This document shows positions 10,901-20,400 of a stretch of DNA of 64,000 nucleotides, in pieces (position 1 is the first letter of the stretch; each line of letters opens with the position of its first letter). Origin of the DNA: Haloarcula amylovorans (lineage in GTDB: Archaea; Halobacteriota; Halobacteria; Halobacteriales; Haloarculaceae); NCBI RefSeq assembly GCF_004681185.1, contig NZ_SRIF01000003.1:186001-250000 (forward strand), written 5' to 3'. The translations under genes were made by a program, and so were the position numbers. The notes under the pieces are model-generated. The model was given only the letters and a program-made list of their open reading frames with translations. It did not search any database and had not been told where the DNA came from.

Positions 10901-12233
10901 TCCCGCGAACGTCGAGCAGGCTTCCGAGTCCGTGGACCTCCTCGAAGGCATCGAGGATTCGCCGGAGGGCGTCCTCGACTTTTGGATCGTCGCCGGCAAC
11001 CTCGTCGAACACTGCCTCGACGCCGTCGACGTCGGCTACCTTCGCGTCCGCACAGACGATACCAACCTCGGGCATGTCGAACCCGTCAGAACCTTCCGCC
11101 TCTGCGCGGGTCCGTCCCTTTAGATACAGATTGAACGCCGCGAGCTGGCAGGCCCGCATGTCCAGGTCGACGCCGTAGAGATTGTGCTGGAGAATCTTCC
11201 GCGGGATCTCCTCCTCAGAGAGGTCCGTCTCGGCACGCCAGATGCGCTCCAGTACGTCGAACGCGTACAGCAGAAAGTGCCCGCTGCCACAGGCAGGGTC
11301 GATGACGCGAAGCTCCTCCGGGTGCTCGAAGTCGGTCGGCTCACCCTCTTCCTCCGAGGGAACGAGATAGGTACAGAAATCGGAAATTTCGGGCGACTCG
11401 TCGGGAGAGAGCGGTCGATTCTTGCGTTCGTCCGGGGAGAATGCTTCCTGCGCTTCGACGACGTCCTGCAACTCGCCAGTGTGTTCGAGGTAGAGCTTTC
11501 CGAGCGAGTTGTCGGTGAGCATCCGCACGACCCAGTGGGGCGTATAGAACTGGTTCGCCGCGGGAACGTCCTCAGGGTCGAGGCCTTCGCGGTCGCCTTT
11601 GCGGCGCAGGTCGTCGAGCAGCTTGACGTTGTAGTATTCGTAGACCCATCCGAGTACGTCGTCGGCCCGCCAGACTTCATCGGGGACCGAGTCAAGCATT
11701 TCGCAGAGTTCCTCGAAGGTATCGTCATCAGGATTGACGAGGCTGTATGCTGACGAGCGATCAAATAGAATCTCGATTTCTTCAGCGAGGGTATCGCATG
11801 CTCGATGGTATGCCTCTAGAATAGCCTCATCTTCGAGTAGAAATTTCTCGTGGACGAGCGTCTCCGCGGCGGGGGTCAGACCATTGTCTTTGAAGACGGT
11901 GACCTCCTCATCGATGAAGTCACGAACCTCCATACAGCGGAGGGCGGCCAGTCGATTGACGATTGTATAGCCCACACTCGTAACATACTGCTCAAAACCA
12001 TCACTCCAAGATTGACCGTCTACAGCCTCCAGCTCGATCGCTTCGACAAGCGACGTTGTATCCTCGTCTAATGCATCCACATCATCCGGTTTGTCGTCGA
12101 GGCCTTGCTGCGTGAGTTGGAATCGGACGTTATCTTCGACCCGATCTCGCATCTCCGTGATGACGTCTTCAAGATGTTCGCGTTCGGCTTTATCGAGTTG
12201 CGCCTTCTGTTGAGAGAGAGAATTATGTTCCAT
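7920..12233 (-). CDS. pglX: BREX adenine-specific DNA methyltransferase PglX, copy b
   Basis: 1437 aa paralogue of the PglX at 1464-5699. Motif DPACGSGHF and the catalytic NPPY (residues 518-521, the same numbering as copy a) are intact, as is NQFYTPHWVVRML, also shared. The region between about residue 560 and 966 diverges almost fully from copy a, except for short pieces such as NATVRTVG and NDRFVR, and is A+T-richer at DNA level (about 9340-10330). The C-terminal part has a short acidic insertion (around EDVEIDDLPP) absent in copy a. The gene starts 80 bp after the PIN gene and ends 2 bp before pglZ. Two intact methylases suggest that the locus protects two different sequence motifs. Confidence 0.9.
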   Translation of the reverse strand: MEHNSLSQQKAQLDKAEREHLEDVITEMRDRVEDNVRFQLTQQGLDDKPDDVDALDEDTTSLVEAIELEAVDGQSWSDGFEQYVTSVGYTIVNRLAALRCMEVRDFIDEEVTVFKDNGLTPAAETLVHEKFLLEDEAILEAYHRACDTLAEEIEILFDRSSAYSLVNPDDDTFEELCEMLDSVPDEVWRADDVLGWVYEYYNVKLLDDLRRKGDREGLDPEDVPAANQFYTPHWVVRMLTDNSLGKLYLEHTGELQDVVEAQEAFSPDERKNRPLSPDESPEISDFCTYLVPSEEEGEPTDFEHPEELRVIDPACGSGHFLLYAFDVLERIWRAETDLSEEEIPRKILQHNLYGVDLDMRACQLAAFNLYLKGRTRAEAEGSDGFDMPEVGIVCADAKVADVDGVEAVFDEVAGDDPKVEDALRRILDAFEEVHGLGSLLDVRGTLGDLFEDDSDTEGVQITLGDDPTADHTLGQVLHSLREAVEEHRDSDSFLAQDLRSFVRLLDILAQDYDVALMNPPYGSRNRMPDTVTSYVNEHYRYRPEFYINFFETCESLVSDNGRIGMLIPRTFMYKSSFEDFRTDFVGSRGSFDFLAEYGIGVLDNATVRTVGSVVRIGSDSQQSNGSFYRLHDIKSSQKEDHFLRAAFENEVIEGVKRSFEVEMDEFGRVPGTPINYWVPSNIRVLYESDVVFDAENGDIDRESHGTTKQGLITGNSDRFVRSFWESLGNDWVPLATGGEDAWVIPQASQTVLWEGEGKEIRRIQNSRTRTFSVRFDQALAYNRIKETARRFGLLNSDSIFSDTGMVYDPNEAPFKTLAYGNSDILTYLALGLTIGRHWNTTEVGKFPWPTELGNNDSIGELAKEQFSALVKLRIHNPKSPYYIGPSLLPATAELSSFYGHPHAENTLDAVSSDMFREPSMDLHQSSRRARKDELQHKNELEKIASQIDDSLFESLSIGSNTQKQIQQEIFLRTAESPEDREVPDPESVPEVPQNIGTQVKDLIHHFAMDAVREEADDIIPLHNIKGQANMLDLIVKRFEHAYGEYADDRLVEVDEILGAKSAAEEAYPNLREFVENDLFDYHLNMMENTPVLWKLTTERLIADSTGEGFACFVDYHSLDASIFDRLANQYLEPRKAELRERRSAANRRRSDESLSTSEQAEAAEQYERCASGLNQISVFEDVLQDLGSTTERDFEDEDRQLVKELVPKVATFREETRERVETLAELRERNSEEWFQDTFSDNFWNAVDEWREKWIDALGELERACEEYARPADESVEAHLADLFDYFNWRLKGSDHYSSTGILFMTYYFEREGADLLDDDGEPFDTLTDDERLLASLATGLDDPSVVDEEFLEAIADDEDVEIDDLPPLAEFKALAAEIDDRCQTIDKRIPSDWTDRALSEITTEGYQPNHKHGVEINITPLAQAEIVPKTVEDDVL

Positions 12234-12313
12234 ATGAGATGACCTGTCTGATATGTTCCACTGTGAGCAGTGACTTCAATGTTGCCGAAGGCGACTGGGT
12301 GAGGCCATCCTAC

Positions 12314-12820
12314 TTACCACGTTAGTGAGAGCTCTTCGATGGTGATGTTCTCTAATCCGACTGCTGCTGGCGATAGCTCACCAAAACCACCATCGTCAGT
12401 CAATATATGTGGCCGCTCGTATCGGTACTCGTACGCGAGCGAGAGAATAGGGACGTCTTTCGCTTGGATATCTAATAAGTGTCCCAACAGCTGATTGTGT
12501 GATTTCTGTCGCACGTCTCGCAACTCAACCTCGTTAAGCTCATCGTCGTCGAAAGTGGTGATTACGTCATCACAGCTACTGAGAAGCTTGAAAAGTAGTG
12601 TGAGCGCGTCATCGATCTCCTCGCTCTCCACCCGGTCTGACCGATGAAGTCCCTGCTGAATCTCTTCTAGCATATACGCAGACAGCACGGTCTGATGGCG
12701 ACCTTCATAGAACTCTTCAGTGAAGTATAGACGTTCGCCAAGCGTATTGGAATAGATCTCTACCGGGAGTTCGTCTGCTGTTGCTATGTATATCCAAACG
12801 TTGCTGTCCAAAATCAGCAT
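12314..12820 (-). CDS. PIN-domain ribonuclease-like toxin inside the BREX operon
   Basis: 168 aa. The N-terminal LILDSNVW with D5, the glutamates E52/E53 in YMLEEI, D122 in AKDVPILSLA and D142 in ILTDDGG match the spacing of the four acidic metal ligands of PIN nucleases. These usually cleave RNA as VapC-type toxins. A 55-aa gene at 12829-12996 ends 8 bp upstream in the same direction and is the likely antitoxin. The pair is inserted between brxC-b and pglX-b, a place where I know of no core BREX gene. It could be an addiction module that kills or arrests cells losing BREX, or a PIN nuclease recruited as an effector. The family call is good; the role is inferred. Confidence 0.7.
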   Translation of the reverse strand: MLILDSNVWIYIATADELPVEIYSNTLGERLYFTEEFYEGRHQTVLSAYMLEEIQQGLHRSDRVESEEIDDALTLLFKLLSSCDDVITTFDDDELNEVELRDVRQKSHNQLLGHLLDIQAKDVPILSLAYEYRYERPHILTDDGGFGELSPAAVGLENITIEELSLTW

Positions 12821-12828
12821 TCAGAAAC

Positions 12829-12996
12829 TCAGTCGTCCGCCGGCAGTGATTCTCGCTGATCTACTGCTTCTGCGGCGAGGGTTTCTCGATCCCAGTCGAG
12901 ATTTTGATTGAGTTCCTGTAGTGCTGCCTCGATTTCCGCAGGTGACTCATCGCCGTCTTCGGCACGCGCCCACAGTTCTGCTGTTTTCTCACTCAT
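12829..12996 (-). CDS. Small acidic protein, probable antitoxin partner of the PIN protein
   Basis: A 55-aa frame reads from the ATG at 12994-12996 to the TGA at 12829-12831. It begins MSEKTAELWARAEDGD and ends with ESLPADD. It is rich in Glu and Ala, probably helical, and too short for a catalytic domain. A purine-rich AGGTGAG precedes the ATG by about 4 bases, and a TATA-like TTATAA lies at 13038-13043, about 42 bp upstream, so the pair can be transcribed independently of BREX. Its stop is 8 bp before the PIN start. Size, order and spacing are typical of a VapB-type antitoxin, although no DNA-binding fold can be recognised by eye. Confidence 0.6.
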   Translation of the reverse strand: MSEKTAELWARAEDGDESPAEIEAALQELNQNLDWDRETLAAEAVDQRESLPADD

Positions 12997-13031
12997 GACT
13001 CTCACCTGCTGTTGATAGTCTCTAGGCGCAT

Positions 13032-13050
13032 CGAGACTTATAATTCTAGC
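13032..13050 (-). promoter_or_regulatory. Candidate internal promoter for the antitoxin/PIN pair
   Basis: In the 92-bp gap after brxC-b the minus strand reads AGAATTATAAGTC, a TATA-like haloarchaeal box, about 42 bp before the antitoxin ATG. A start site 25 bp downstream would leave a leader of roughly 18 bases that includes AGGTGAG. This is the only sizeable gap between brxA and the PIN gene; the other junctions there overlap. Confidence 0.4.
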
Positions 13051-13088
13051 GCCAAGCGTGCAGTCACGTTCTACAACGAGTTGATTCG

Positions 13089-16000
13089 CTACTTCTCGAC
13101 TTTGTCAATGAGCACGATTTCGTCGTCAGCAAGATCATCCAATTGCTCCTGAACTGCCCGCATTCGATCCAAGATTGTCTTCGCTTTTGCGAGGAGCTCT
13201 TCTGACCGCTCTTCGGTCGGACGCTCGTCAGCGTCAACGACAGCGGTCACTTCATCAGTGATCGTCGAGTTGGAGAGCTCCTGACGGAGGTCCTCGGCGA
13301 CACGTTGTAGCTCTGCCCAGACATCGTCATCGGCACCAGGTGGCTTCGGATCTTTTGCTTCCTCGATGAGCTGCTGGACTCGCTGCAGCGACGGTGGCTG
13401 CGATGACTCGAGCACGGTCTCTACGGCCTCGGTCGTCGGCGAGTCTGGATGCTCTGTACGAAGAGTGTCCCCTGCCGATTCCAGCTGTGCCCACGGACTC
13501 GGTTCGCCATCGAGAATTTCGCGGACGTTCTCGTATGTCTCTATCTGTTGTCGAACGCTTTGGGTGACCAGCGCTGCTTCGTCTATGTGGTCGCCATCCC
13601 ACGCAGTCTCGAACACCTGATCGATACTGTCGAAGGAAACACTACTGAACGTGTCTGTAGCGTCATCAAGCAGTGTACGAACCGACGATTCGTTCTCCCG
13701 CACCCATGCTGTAAGGTCTCCACAGATCTCCGTTGGGTCTGATTTGTCCACCGCCTCACCAGTGATTCGGCGGTACTGCTCAGAGAGGACATCAACACGG
13801 TGGCCGCTCGCATCTGCAATCCGGGTTATCACCGTCTCCTTCGTGGGCACGGATCCACTTTCGGCCGTAGTCTGCATTCGTGACGTAACTGTAGCGTGGG
13901 GATACAACGACTCAATCAACTCGAGCATCTCTGCAAACTGCGCCCAGAGCGATTTCTCACCATCGTCGACGGCAAAGAGTTCACGCGCGTCTGCGAACGT
14001 CTCAGCCTCCGATGTGACACCATCCGTCACAAGATCCGAGGTAGTGATTTCTCCACCACTGTATGCCGGCGACAGTGCGCTTTCGAGTGTATCCAGAGAG
14101 ACATCAAACTCCCGGGAGACGCCCTTGAACGTCCGTTTGACGAGAACACTGTGTTCGTCGACCCAGGAACCGAGTTCGGCAACCCATGCGTCCGGGTCGT
14201 CGCCGTCCGGATCGTGACCGAGGAGAGTCGAGACAACCGTGCGGATTTCCTTGGGATTGACCGTATCAACACCGAACCGCACCTGCAACGACGTGAGCCC
14301 ACTCTTTGTACGCACTTGGCGGCCGATCGCTGCTGGGTCGGTTACGTACTCGGTGTCTTGTTTGAGCGCAACCTTCTCGCTGGATGTCGCGAGCGTGATA
14401 AGCAATGCTGCGATCGATTCTTGAGGCGTTCCTCGATAGTCGCCATTTGCCGTGCGGGTTTGCTGGAGCAACGTGTCGACATCAACTGCGCTCTGTTGTT
14501 CGTATTCGTCGATAAACTCCCGACACCAACCGCTGGTACCGATTGTCCGCTCCGAGGTGTCTACCCCCAACATGACTGCATCGCTCTCGGCCAGTGGCCA
14601 CTCATTACTGCCTTGGAAGAACTTTGCTAACCCCTTCGCATCGTCGACCTCGACGAGTGGGCGGGACAGAACCTTCCGAGTCGACCCGAAGACCGAATGT
14701 ACCTGGTCTTCGACGACTTCTTCGAGCACACTTGGGCGCTCTCCCCGGTACTCGTGAACCGTGTGGACTGCTGCACTTTCAAGGAGATCGCTCACCGAAG
14801 ATTCCAATTGACGTTTATCAGTCCGATATTCCCGTTCAAGTTCCTCGTGTGTCTCCGTCTCTTCCTCGAGGACCTTCCCCATGCCGAGGACGTTCCGAAT
14901 CCTGTCAAGCGTCGTCTCGGGCACCTCGATGGCAATGAGAATGTGTTCGCCACCGCCTCGCCCATCATTTACGTCCTTCCACGTTGCGACCTGCTCAGTA
15001 ACCGTATCAGGAGCGTCGGCCAACACCCGAATCCGCATGGCATCGAATTCCGTTGTTGGGGCTCGACCAACCGGGTCAAGGATAGAGTATTTATATCGGA
15101 GCGGGACGCGCCGTTCGTCGCCGACATCCACTTCGTGACGGCTACTATCACTCCGGAAGAAGTCGTCGTTTTCTCGGAGGCGCGTCTCTAGCCATGCAGA
15201 CAGTTGGTGGGGCGAAATCTGCTCGGCTTTGGTTTGGGCTCGGCTGAGAATGCTTTCCTGTTCTTCCGAGACCAGCGTGTACACTTCGTCCCCTTCGTCG
15301 TTGGTTTCAGTGAGAACCTTTCGCTTATCCACGAGCGTGTTCAGCGCCGATTCGGTCGCTTCAACTGTCTCATGGACAGAGGAGTGGACGTCATCGAACA
15401 TCAGCCGCCCTAGGTTCTCCGGCGTTGCTGGAACGGCTGGCGTCTGGTTGAGGAGGTACAGCGCTTTCGACACCCGGACCTCCCAGGCGTTCTCATCGCC
15501 GTCGAAGGTCGGGATCAACGTATTGTCCAACATCTCCTGCACCCACAGCGGGACGTACGTTGTCTCTTCGACCAACAGGTCGAACAGCTCGTCCCACGTG
15601 ACGAGTGCCCCCGCCTCCGCTGTTGCCCAGTCGAATTTCGTAAAGAGCGACCGAACTAACACGAGCAACGCTCGTCCTTGGATGTAGTCCCGATCCGTCG
15701 CTCTCCCCTGCGTGATCAACTCCTGCATCACATTGCGAAGCAGCGTGAGATCGTACTCGCGGAATGGATACGACTCGACTGGGTCGGGGTCAGCACTCGC
15801 CACTGGCGAATACGTCTCCAGAGAGAGATCGGGCATCGACGAGACGAGTGAGGCTACTCGATCACTACCTGAACTATCTTTCTGCAACCACCGTTTCCGG
15901 ACGATAATCTCCGTGTCAGCGCCTTCAAGCGGGACCTGCTCGTGTGTCCAGTGTTCGTCCGCCGGCTCACCGATGAGGCTCTTGCGTGTCGCCGGTAGCG

Positions 16001-16910
16001 AATACTGCCCAGTTGTGACAACGACCGGATTCGGGCCGTGCTGGAGGGCTTCCATCGTCTCCTCGAATTCTCGGTACCGATGCCGGCTATCACCAACAAA
16101 CAGCGCAACCTCGTCAAGCCCTAACAACAACTCAGTTCGTGGGCCGCTTTCGTTCAATGCGTCAGTCGCGGTCTCGATTCGCTTGACTAGGTCTCCTGGA
16201 TCGAACGACTCTGGGTTCACATCCTGTTCTGCTTGCTCGATGGACGCTTTGATACCGGCTTTGCTGTCGAGATCGGTCCCACTTGTCTCTGGCAATGACG
16301 GGAGGCTCTCGTAGAGCCAGCGTCGCAACGATGCCCGTTCTTCGAGAACGTCCTCGAAGGTTTGGCCGTCGTGCTCGGCGTCGAGAAGCGCGTTCCAGAT
16401 ACCCTCGTATTCCATATCGACGGTCCAGGCCCACTCGAGCAGCCAGTTCGGATCTGTCGGGTACCCAAGCTCGCGACCAATCGCCTCAAAGATAAGGAAC
16501 GGGAGAGGTGGTTCCTTGGAAGCGTCCCGGTCGAGGAGATTCAGGAAGACTGGCTTAAGACGGTCGACGTGTGACTCGTCGATCGACCGGGCAAGGTTAT
16601 CGAACCCAGGCCACTGTTGAGCCAATTCGTCACCAAGGTTGGCGAATTCCGATTCACTGTCTGCAACAAGACCGATGAGCTTCAGCAGGTGAGTTTTCCC
16701 CGATCCGAACGTCGCGTGGAGATAGAGAAAGCGCGGTGCTTCTTCAGGGTATGTCTGTATGACTTCCCCGAGTTCCGTGAGTACACGCTTTGCGCTGTCA
16801 GTCTCATGAAACTCTGCGACGTCGGTCTCCGCTCGCTCTTGGGCGTTTACTTTCTGGACTTCTTCGAGTTGTCGCGTCGGATCACTACGGAATAGCTCTT
16901 TGATACTCAT
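13089..16910 (-). CDS. brxC: BREX P-loop ATPase BrxC/PglY, copy b
   Basis: 1273 aa. It has a large BrxC/PglY-type architecture with the Walker A motif HATFGSGKT at residues 65-73 and a Walker B-like LLLGLDEVALFVG near 261-273, followed by about 1000 residues of helical acidic sequence. BrxC is a large ATPase needed for BREX modification and exclusion. The start overlaps the end of brxB by 4 bp. It is the second of two divergent brxC genes; it differs from copy a throughout, so this is an old duplication rather than a recent one. Two brxC genes are a feature of archaeal type 5 BREX. The C-terminus ends in a coiled-coil-like acidic stretch (AVQEQLDDLADDEI). Confidence 0.85.
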   Translation of the reverse strand: MSIKELFRSDPTRQLEEVQKVNAQERAETDVAEFHETDSAKRVLTELGEVIQTYPEEAPRFLYLHATFGSGKTHLLKLIGLVADSESEFANLGDELAQQWPGFDNLARSIDESHVDRLKPVFLNLLDRDASKEPPLPFLIFEAIGRELGYPTDPNWLLEWAWTVDMEYEGIWNALLDAEHDGQTFEDVLEERASLRRWLYESLPSLPETSGTDLDSKAGIKASIEQAEQDVNPESFDPGDLVKRIETATDALNESGPRTELLLGLDEVALFVGDSRHRYREFEETMEALQHGPNPVVVTTGQYSLPATRKSLIGEPADEHWTHEQVPLEGADTEIIVRKRWLQKDSSGSDRVASLVSSMPDLSLETYSPVASADPDPVESYPFREYDLTLLRNVMQELITQGRATDRDYIQGRALLVLVRSLFTKFDWATAEAGALVTWDELFDLLVEETTYVPLWVQEMLDNTLIPTFDGDENAWEVRVSKALYLLNQTPAVPATPENLGRLMFDDVHSSVHETVEATESALNTLVDKRKVLTETNDEGDEVYTLVSEEQESILSRAQTKAEQISPHQLSAWLETRLRENDDFFRSDSSRHEVDVGDERRVPLRYKYSILDPVGRAPTTEFDAMRIRVLADAPDTVTEQVATWKDVNDGRGGGEHILIAIEVPETTLDRIRNVLGMGKVLEEETETHEELEREYRTDKRQLESSVSDLLESAAVHTVHEYRGERPSVLEEVVEDQVHSVFGSTRKVLSRPLVEVDDAKGLAKFFQGSNEWPLAESDAVMLGVDTSERTIGTSGWCREFIDEYEQQSAVDVDTLLQQTRTANGDYRGTPQESIAALLITLATSSEKVALKQDTEYVTDPAAIGRQVRTKSGLTSLQVRFGVDTVNPKEIRTVVSTLLGHDPDGDDPDAWVAELGSWVDEHSVLVKRTFKGVSREFDVSLDTLESALSPAYSGGEITTSDLVTDGVTSEAETFADARELFAVDDGEKSLWAQFAEMLELIESLYPHATVTSRMQTTAESGSVPTKETVITRIADASGHRVDVLSEQYRRITGEAVDKSDPTEICGDLTAWVRENESSVRTLLDDATDTFSSVSFDSIDQVFETAWDGDHIDEAALVTQSVRQQIETYENVREILDGEPSPWAQLESAGDTLRTEHPDSPTTEAVETVLESSQPPSLQRVQQLIEEAKDPKPPGADDDVWAELQRVAEDLRQELSNSTITDEVTAVVDADERPTEERSEELLAKAKTILDRMRAVQEQLDDLADDEIVLIDKVEK

Positions 16911-17497
16911 TGTTGGAGATGTTGCTCTTTGATCGGCTCGGCGATCTGATGGGCTGGATAGTAGTGCCGTGAGTCACCGCCGAAGAAACTCAACTTCCCA
17001 CCGACGACGTCGCCGGGGAACGGGATGCCAATGGTAGATCTGACGTTTTGACGGTCGAGTTCATCAAGGAGTTCAGAGGCACGGGTAAACGGATAGAGAC
17101 TCCCGAGGTTGAGCAGTAAGACGACGTGTTGTTGGGTTTGCAGTCGTTCGTCGTCGATCTCGTTATCCAGTATCTCTTCGACGAGTTCCGCAGCGAGACG
17201 ATCTTGCATCGTCTCTTCGATGCGCTCGGCGGTCGTCTCGCCGCCTAGTGCTACTGAGAGATTGTACACCTTCGTCTTCGGGAGGAGCTCGTCGAGCCAA
17301 ATCGGCTGTACCGAGACTTCGTCTTTGATGACTGGTTGTTCATCGGCGCTTCTCGCCCACGCACTGAGTCGGTCCGTAACCCGATGCTCGAGCGAGGGGT
17401 CGACCGCTGCAATGACGAACGGATTCCGGATGCCGGCTTGTCCATTGGCAAACGTACACAGCTTCTCTTTGAACGCGAGATACGGTGAGTCTGTCAT
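16907..17497 (-). CDS. brxB: BREX protein BrxB (DUF1788-like)
   Basis: 196 aa, the usual BrxB length. The C-terminal block with LLLNLGSLYPFTRASELL, then GIPFPGDVVGGKLSFFGG and a YYPAH ending, is the characteristic DUF1788 pattern (a hydrophobic strand, G-x-YPF-R, PG, FG, YY). BrxB is an essential small BREX component of unknown biochemical activity. It overlaps brxC-a upstream and brxC-b downstream by 4 bp each, so the three must be translated from one message. Its position between two brxC genes suggests that it could bridge both ATPases, which is inference. Confidence 0.85.
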   Translation of the reverse strand: MTDSPYLAFKEKLCTFANGQAGIRNPFVIAAVDPSLEHRVTDRLSAWARSADEQPVIKDEVSVQPIWLDELLPKTKVYNLSVALGGETTAERIEETMQDRLAAELVEEILDNEIDDERLQTQQHVVLLLNLGSLYPFTRASELLDELDRQNVRSTIGIPFPGDVVGGKLSFFGGDSRHYYPAHQIAEPIKEQHLQQ

Positions 17498-20400
17498 CGG
17501 ATGATCACCCCCGACTCGACCTGCTCAATATCTAGTTCTCGGGTCTCAACAAGCCGTTCGAGGCGCTGGTTGAGAGCCTGCCGGTCGTCTGGAATGGTTC
17601 CGATTCGGTCAACATCATCGGGTGTCTGATCACCGACGATTGTCGAGAACCGGTCGAGCCTCGACTCTAGTCCCTCGATATCGCCGTCAATGGCGTCTGC
17701 ACGAGCCTGCACGTCGGCGATGTCATCAGCCGCCGAAACAAGCGTATCCTCATTGTCGGCGTCGAGTGCTGAGACGGTCTCTTCGATGGTTTCGTACCAG
17801 CGACGAAGCTCACGGAGCGGCGTGATGTATGTCCGCTCAAACGCAGGCTGTACACTTGCCGGAAGTGCCGTTGCATCAACGATCCACGGATGCTCTTCGA
17901 GGCGATCGACAAACGACGGGAGGCCCTGTTCGTCGACATATTCGTCCCACGATCGCTGGAGTTCGTCGCTGAGTTCCGTAGATGCTTCTCCAGCCAACAT
18001 TGTCCAGCCATCGGTCGTCCACCAACTTCCGTCGAACGTCGTGAGCGCATCACGCTGCTCCGCCACCAGCGACTGGGCATCGGTATCGATCCATTCGAAC
18101 TCAATGTCACCGATGGCAAGCTGGGCATCGAAGCGGTACAGAGATACTAGCCGCCGGTTCCAGACGTCTACGACTTCGTCGAGCCAGTCTTGCTCGTCGT
18201 TGGTCTGTTCTATCGCGTCGCCAAGTCCATCGCCCTGTGACTTGACGACAGCAAGACGGTCAGTGGTGGCAGCAATACGATCAGCTAGTTCATCGATGAG
18301 TGCGCCAAGCAAACCGGCTACAGCGTCTGAACGGATATCGGTGTCTGCAATCAGTTGGATATCTTCCTGGAGGCCAGTGAGCGTGGCACGGAGCTGTTGG
18401 TTCGCCTCCTGGAGGTGGATTAGTCCGTCAGCGACTGTCTCTGTGGTTTCTTTGAAGCCGCCCGCTTCGAGGAGCTTCCCAATCGACTCGCGTGGAAGCA
18501 GTTTCAGCCTCGTTGTCGAGAGCCGGTCTTGATCGAGTACGGCCGCATTTTCAAGCGTATTTCCAGCTTCGTCGACGGGAACAAGGCGTCCTTTTCGACA
18601 GAACCCCCAGATGATGGCACACAATGCGGGCCGAGCGTCATCGTAGAACGGCTTTTCGTCGGTAATCCCATCGAGGACCGTATTCATGTTCAGGCCGGCT
18701 TCTGTGTCCTTCAGCTGTCGTCCAGTGAGCGACAGGACGTTTCGCTGAATGCTTTTCTTCCCCTGGTTCGCGGATGGGTCCGAGGACGGTACCTGGATTG
18801 TCTGTGCCCAGGCAGGTAGCGGATCTTCAGTAGACAGCTCCGCGAGCTCCTGCAGCCGATCTGCAGTCACCTGGAGCATCATCGGATGGAAGTCGTCCGG
18901 ATATCCGACGTCGACAGCAGTTTGTACTGCCGTCGTTAGATTCCCGATGTCCGTTCGGTCTTTCACGGTAAAGGAGCCGCGCTGCATTACGCTGACGAGC
19001 TTACTTCTGATAGCACTTGCTCGTCGTTCGAGATCACGTTCGACGGCAGGTGGGGCATTGTGTGTCGAAATCGCATCTTGGAGTGCCCACCAATCGATAA
19101 GATGCTTGCGCAGGTCGTCGAGCCCGTCAGTATCTATCTCCCAGTAGAGCGTCTCTTCGTCCGTGTTTTGTAGTGTGTGGTTAGGATGGACACCCTGGAC
19201 CGAAATCGGGACTTCCAGTCCCCCGTCAGCTTCTGTGGTCGTTTCAAAGTCTGTGCCATCAAGGCTGAATTCATATGCAACAGGATACTCCTCACCGGAC
19301 TCCCCGTATGGAACAGATTCCGGCAGCGAGAGGTCCTGAATGATTCGCTCCCAGAGATGCTCATCTAACGCATTGAGAATGGCATCCCACTCTGGGTCCT
19401 CCTCGTTTGCCTCTGTGTCCTCGTAGATGAGTCGTTCTTCCTGCGTAGCGAACCGATATCGGGCACCAGATTCGTCTTCTGTCGGTCGAATGAATTTCTG
19501 AAGCCGGTCGAGCGATTCTTCGACTCGATTTTGCGTACTGATCCACGACTGCCCGTTGAGATCGGACATGACGGAGACAGCGATGTTCCCCTCGTTTAGT
19601 GGAACGATGTCGTGGACGTGCTGCAGCAATAATACTGCTTTCGCCACCTCCAGGTCGAACTCTTCGAGGTTGCCGTCTGCAACTTCGTCTGCAATACTTC
19701 GCCCTTTCTCATCGTTTCTCTCCCCATCGTCGTCATCATTGTCTGGTAGCTCTCCAACAACCCGAACATCTTGCTCAAGCGTCTCGCGAAGCTCAGGTTT
19801 GATCAGGTCATAGAAGTCAACTAACGTAATTACCTGATCGGGTTCACCGCTCTCGACCCAGCGCTGGAGCAGATTGTGCATGAGTGCGAGGATCGCGCGA
19901 GCTGTGCCTGAGAAAATCGATTTGGCAGGATCGCTAGCTTCCCGCCTCAGGTTGAATAGTATCTCAAGAAAGAGTGGAGCGTGATACGGGAGGAAGGGAT
20001 AGAACTCGACGAGCGTGTCTGCATCGATGCTGTCGAGTGGCGGTTTCGTATTCTGCTTGGTCTCGTTGTATACCAGTGATTCCGAGGGCTTCACAGAAGC
20101 ATTTTCCAGCACCTCGCGGACTTGGATCTCTCCTTGGTCGGACTTCGCAAAGAGACGCCGTTTCGCAATTTCGCCGACGTGTTTGCTGGGCAGTTGGTAG
20201 CGGTGGGGGAAGCGATCCTTGACGATACTGAAATCCGCGCCGTGTGCAGCGAACTTCGGTTGTACGTCTTCGATCTTCGCTTGGGCAGTGGCGACGAGCT
20301 GGATGTCGCCATCACCGATATCGTCGATATTTTCTGCCAGCGTCTGAAGTTCGGTCAAGCGCTCGAAGTCAGTCCCGATGAAGAGACTCACTTCGTCAAG

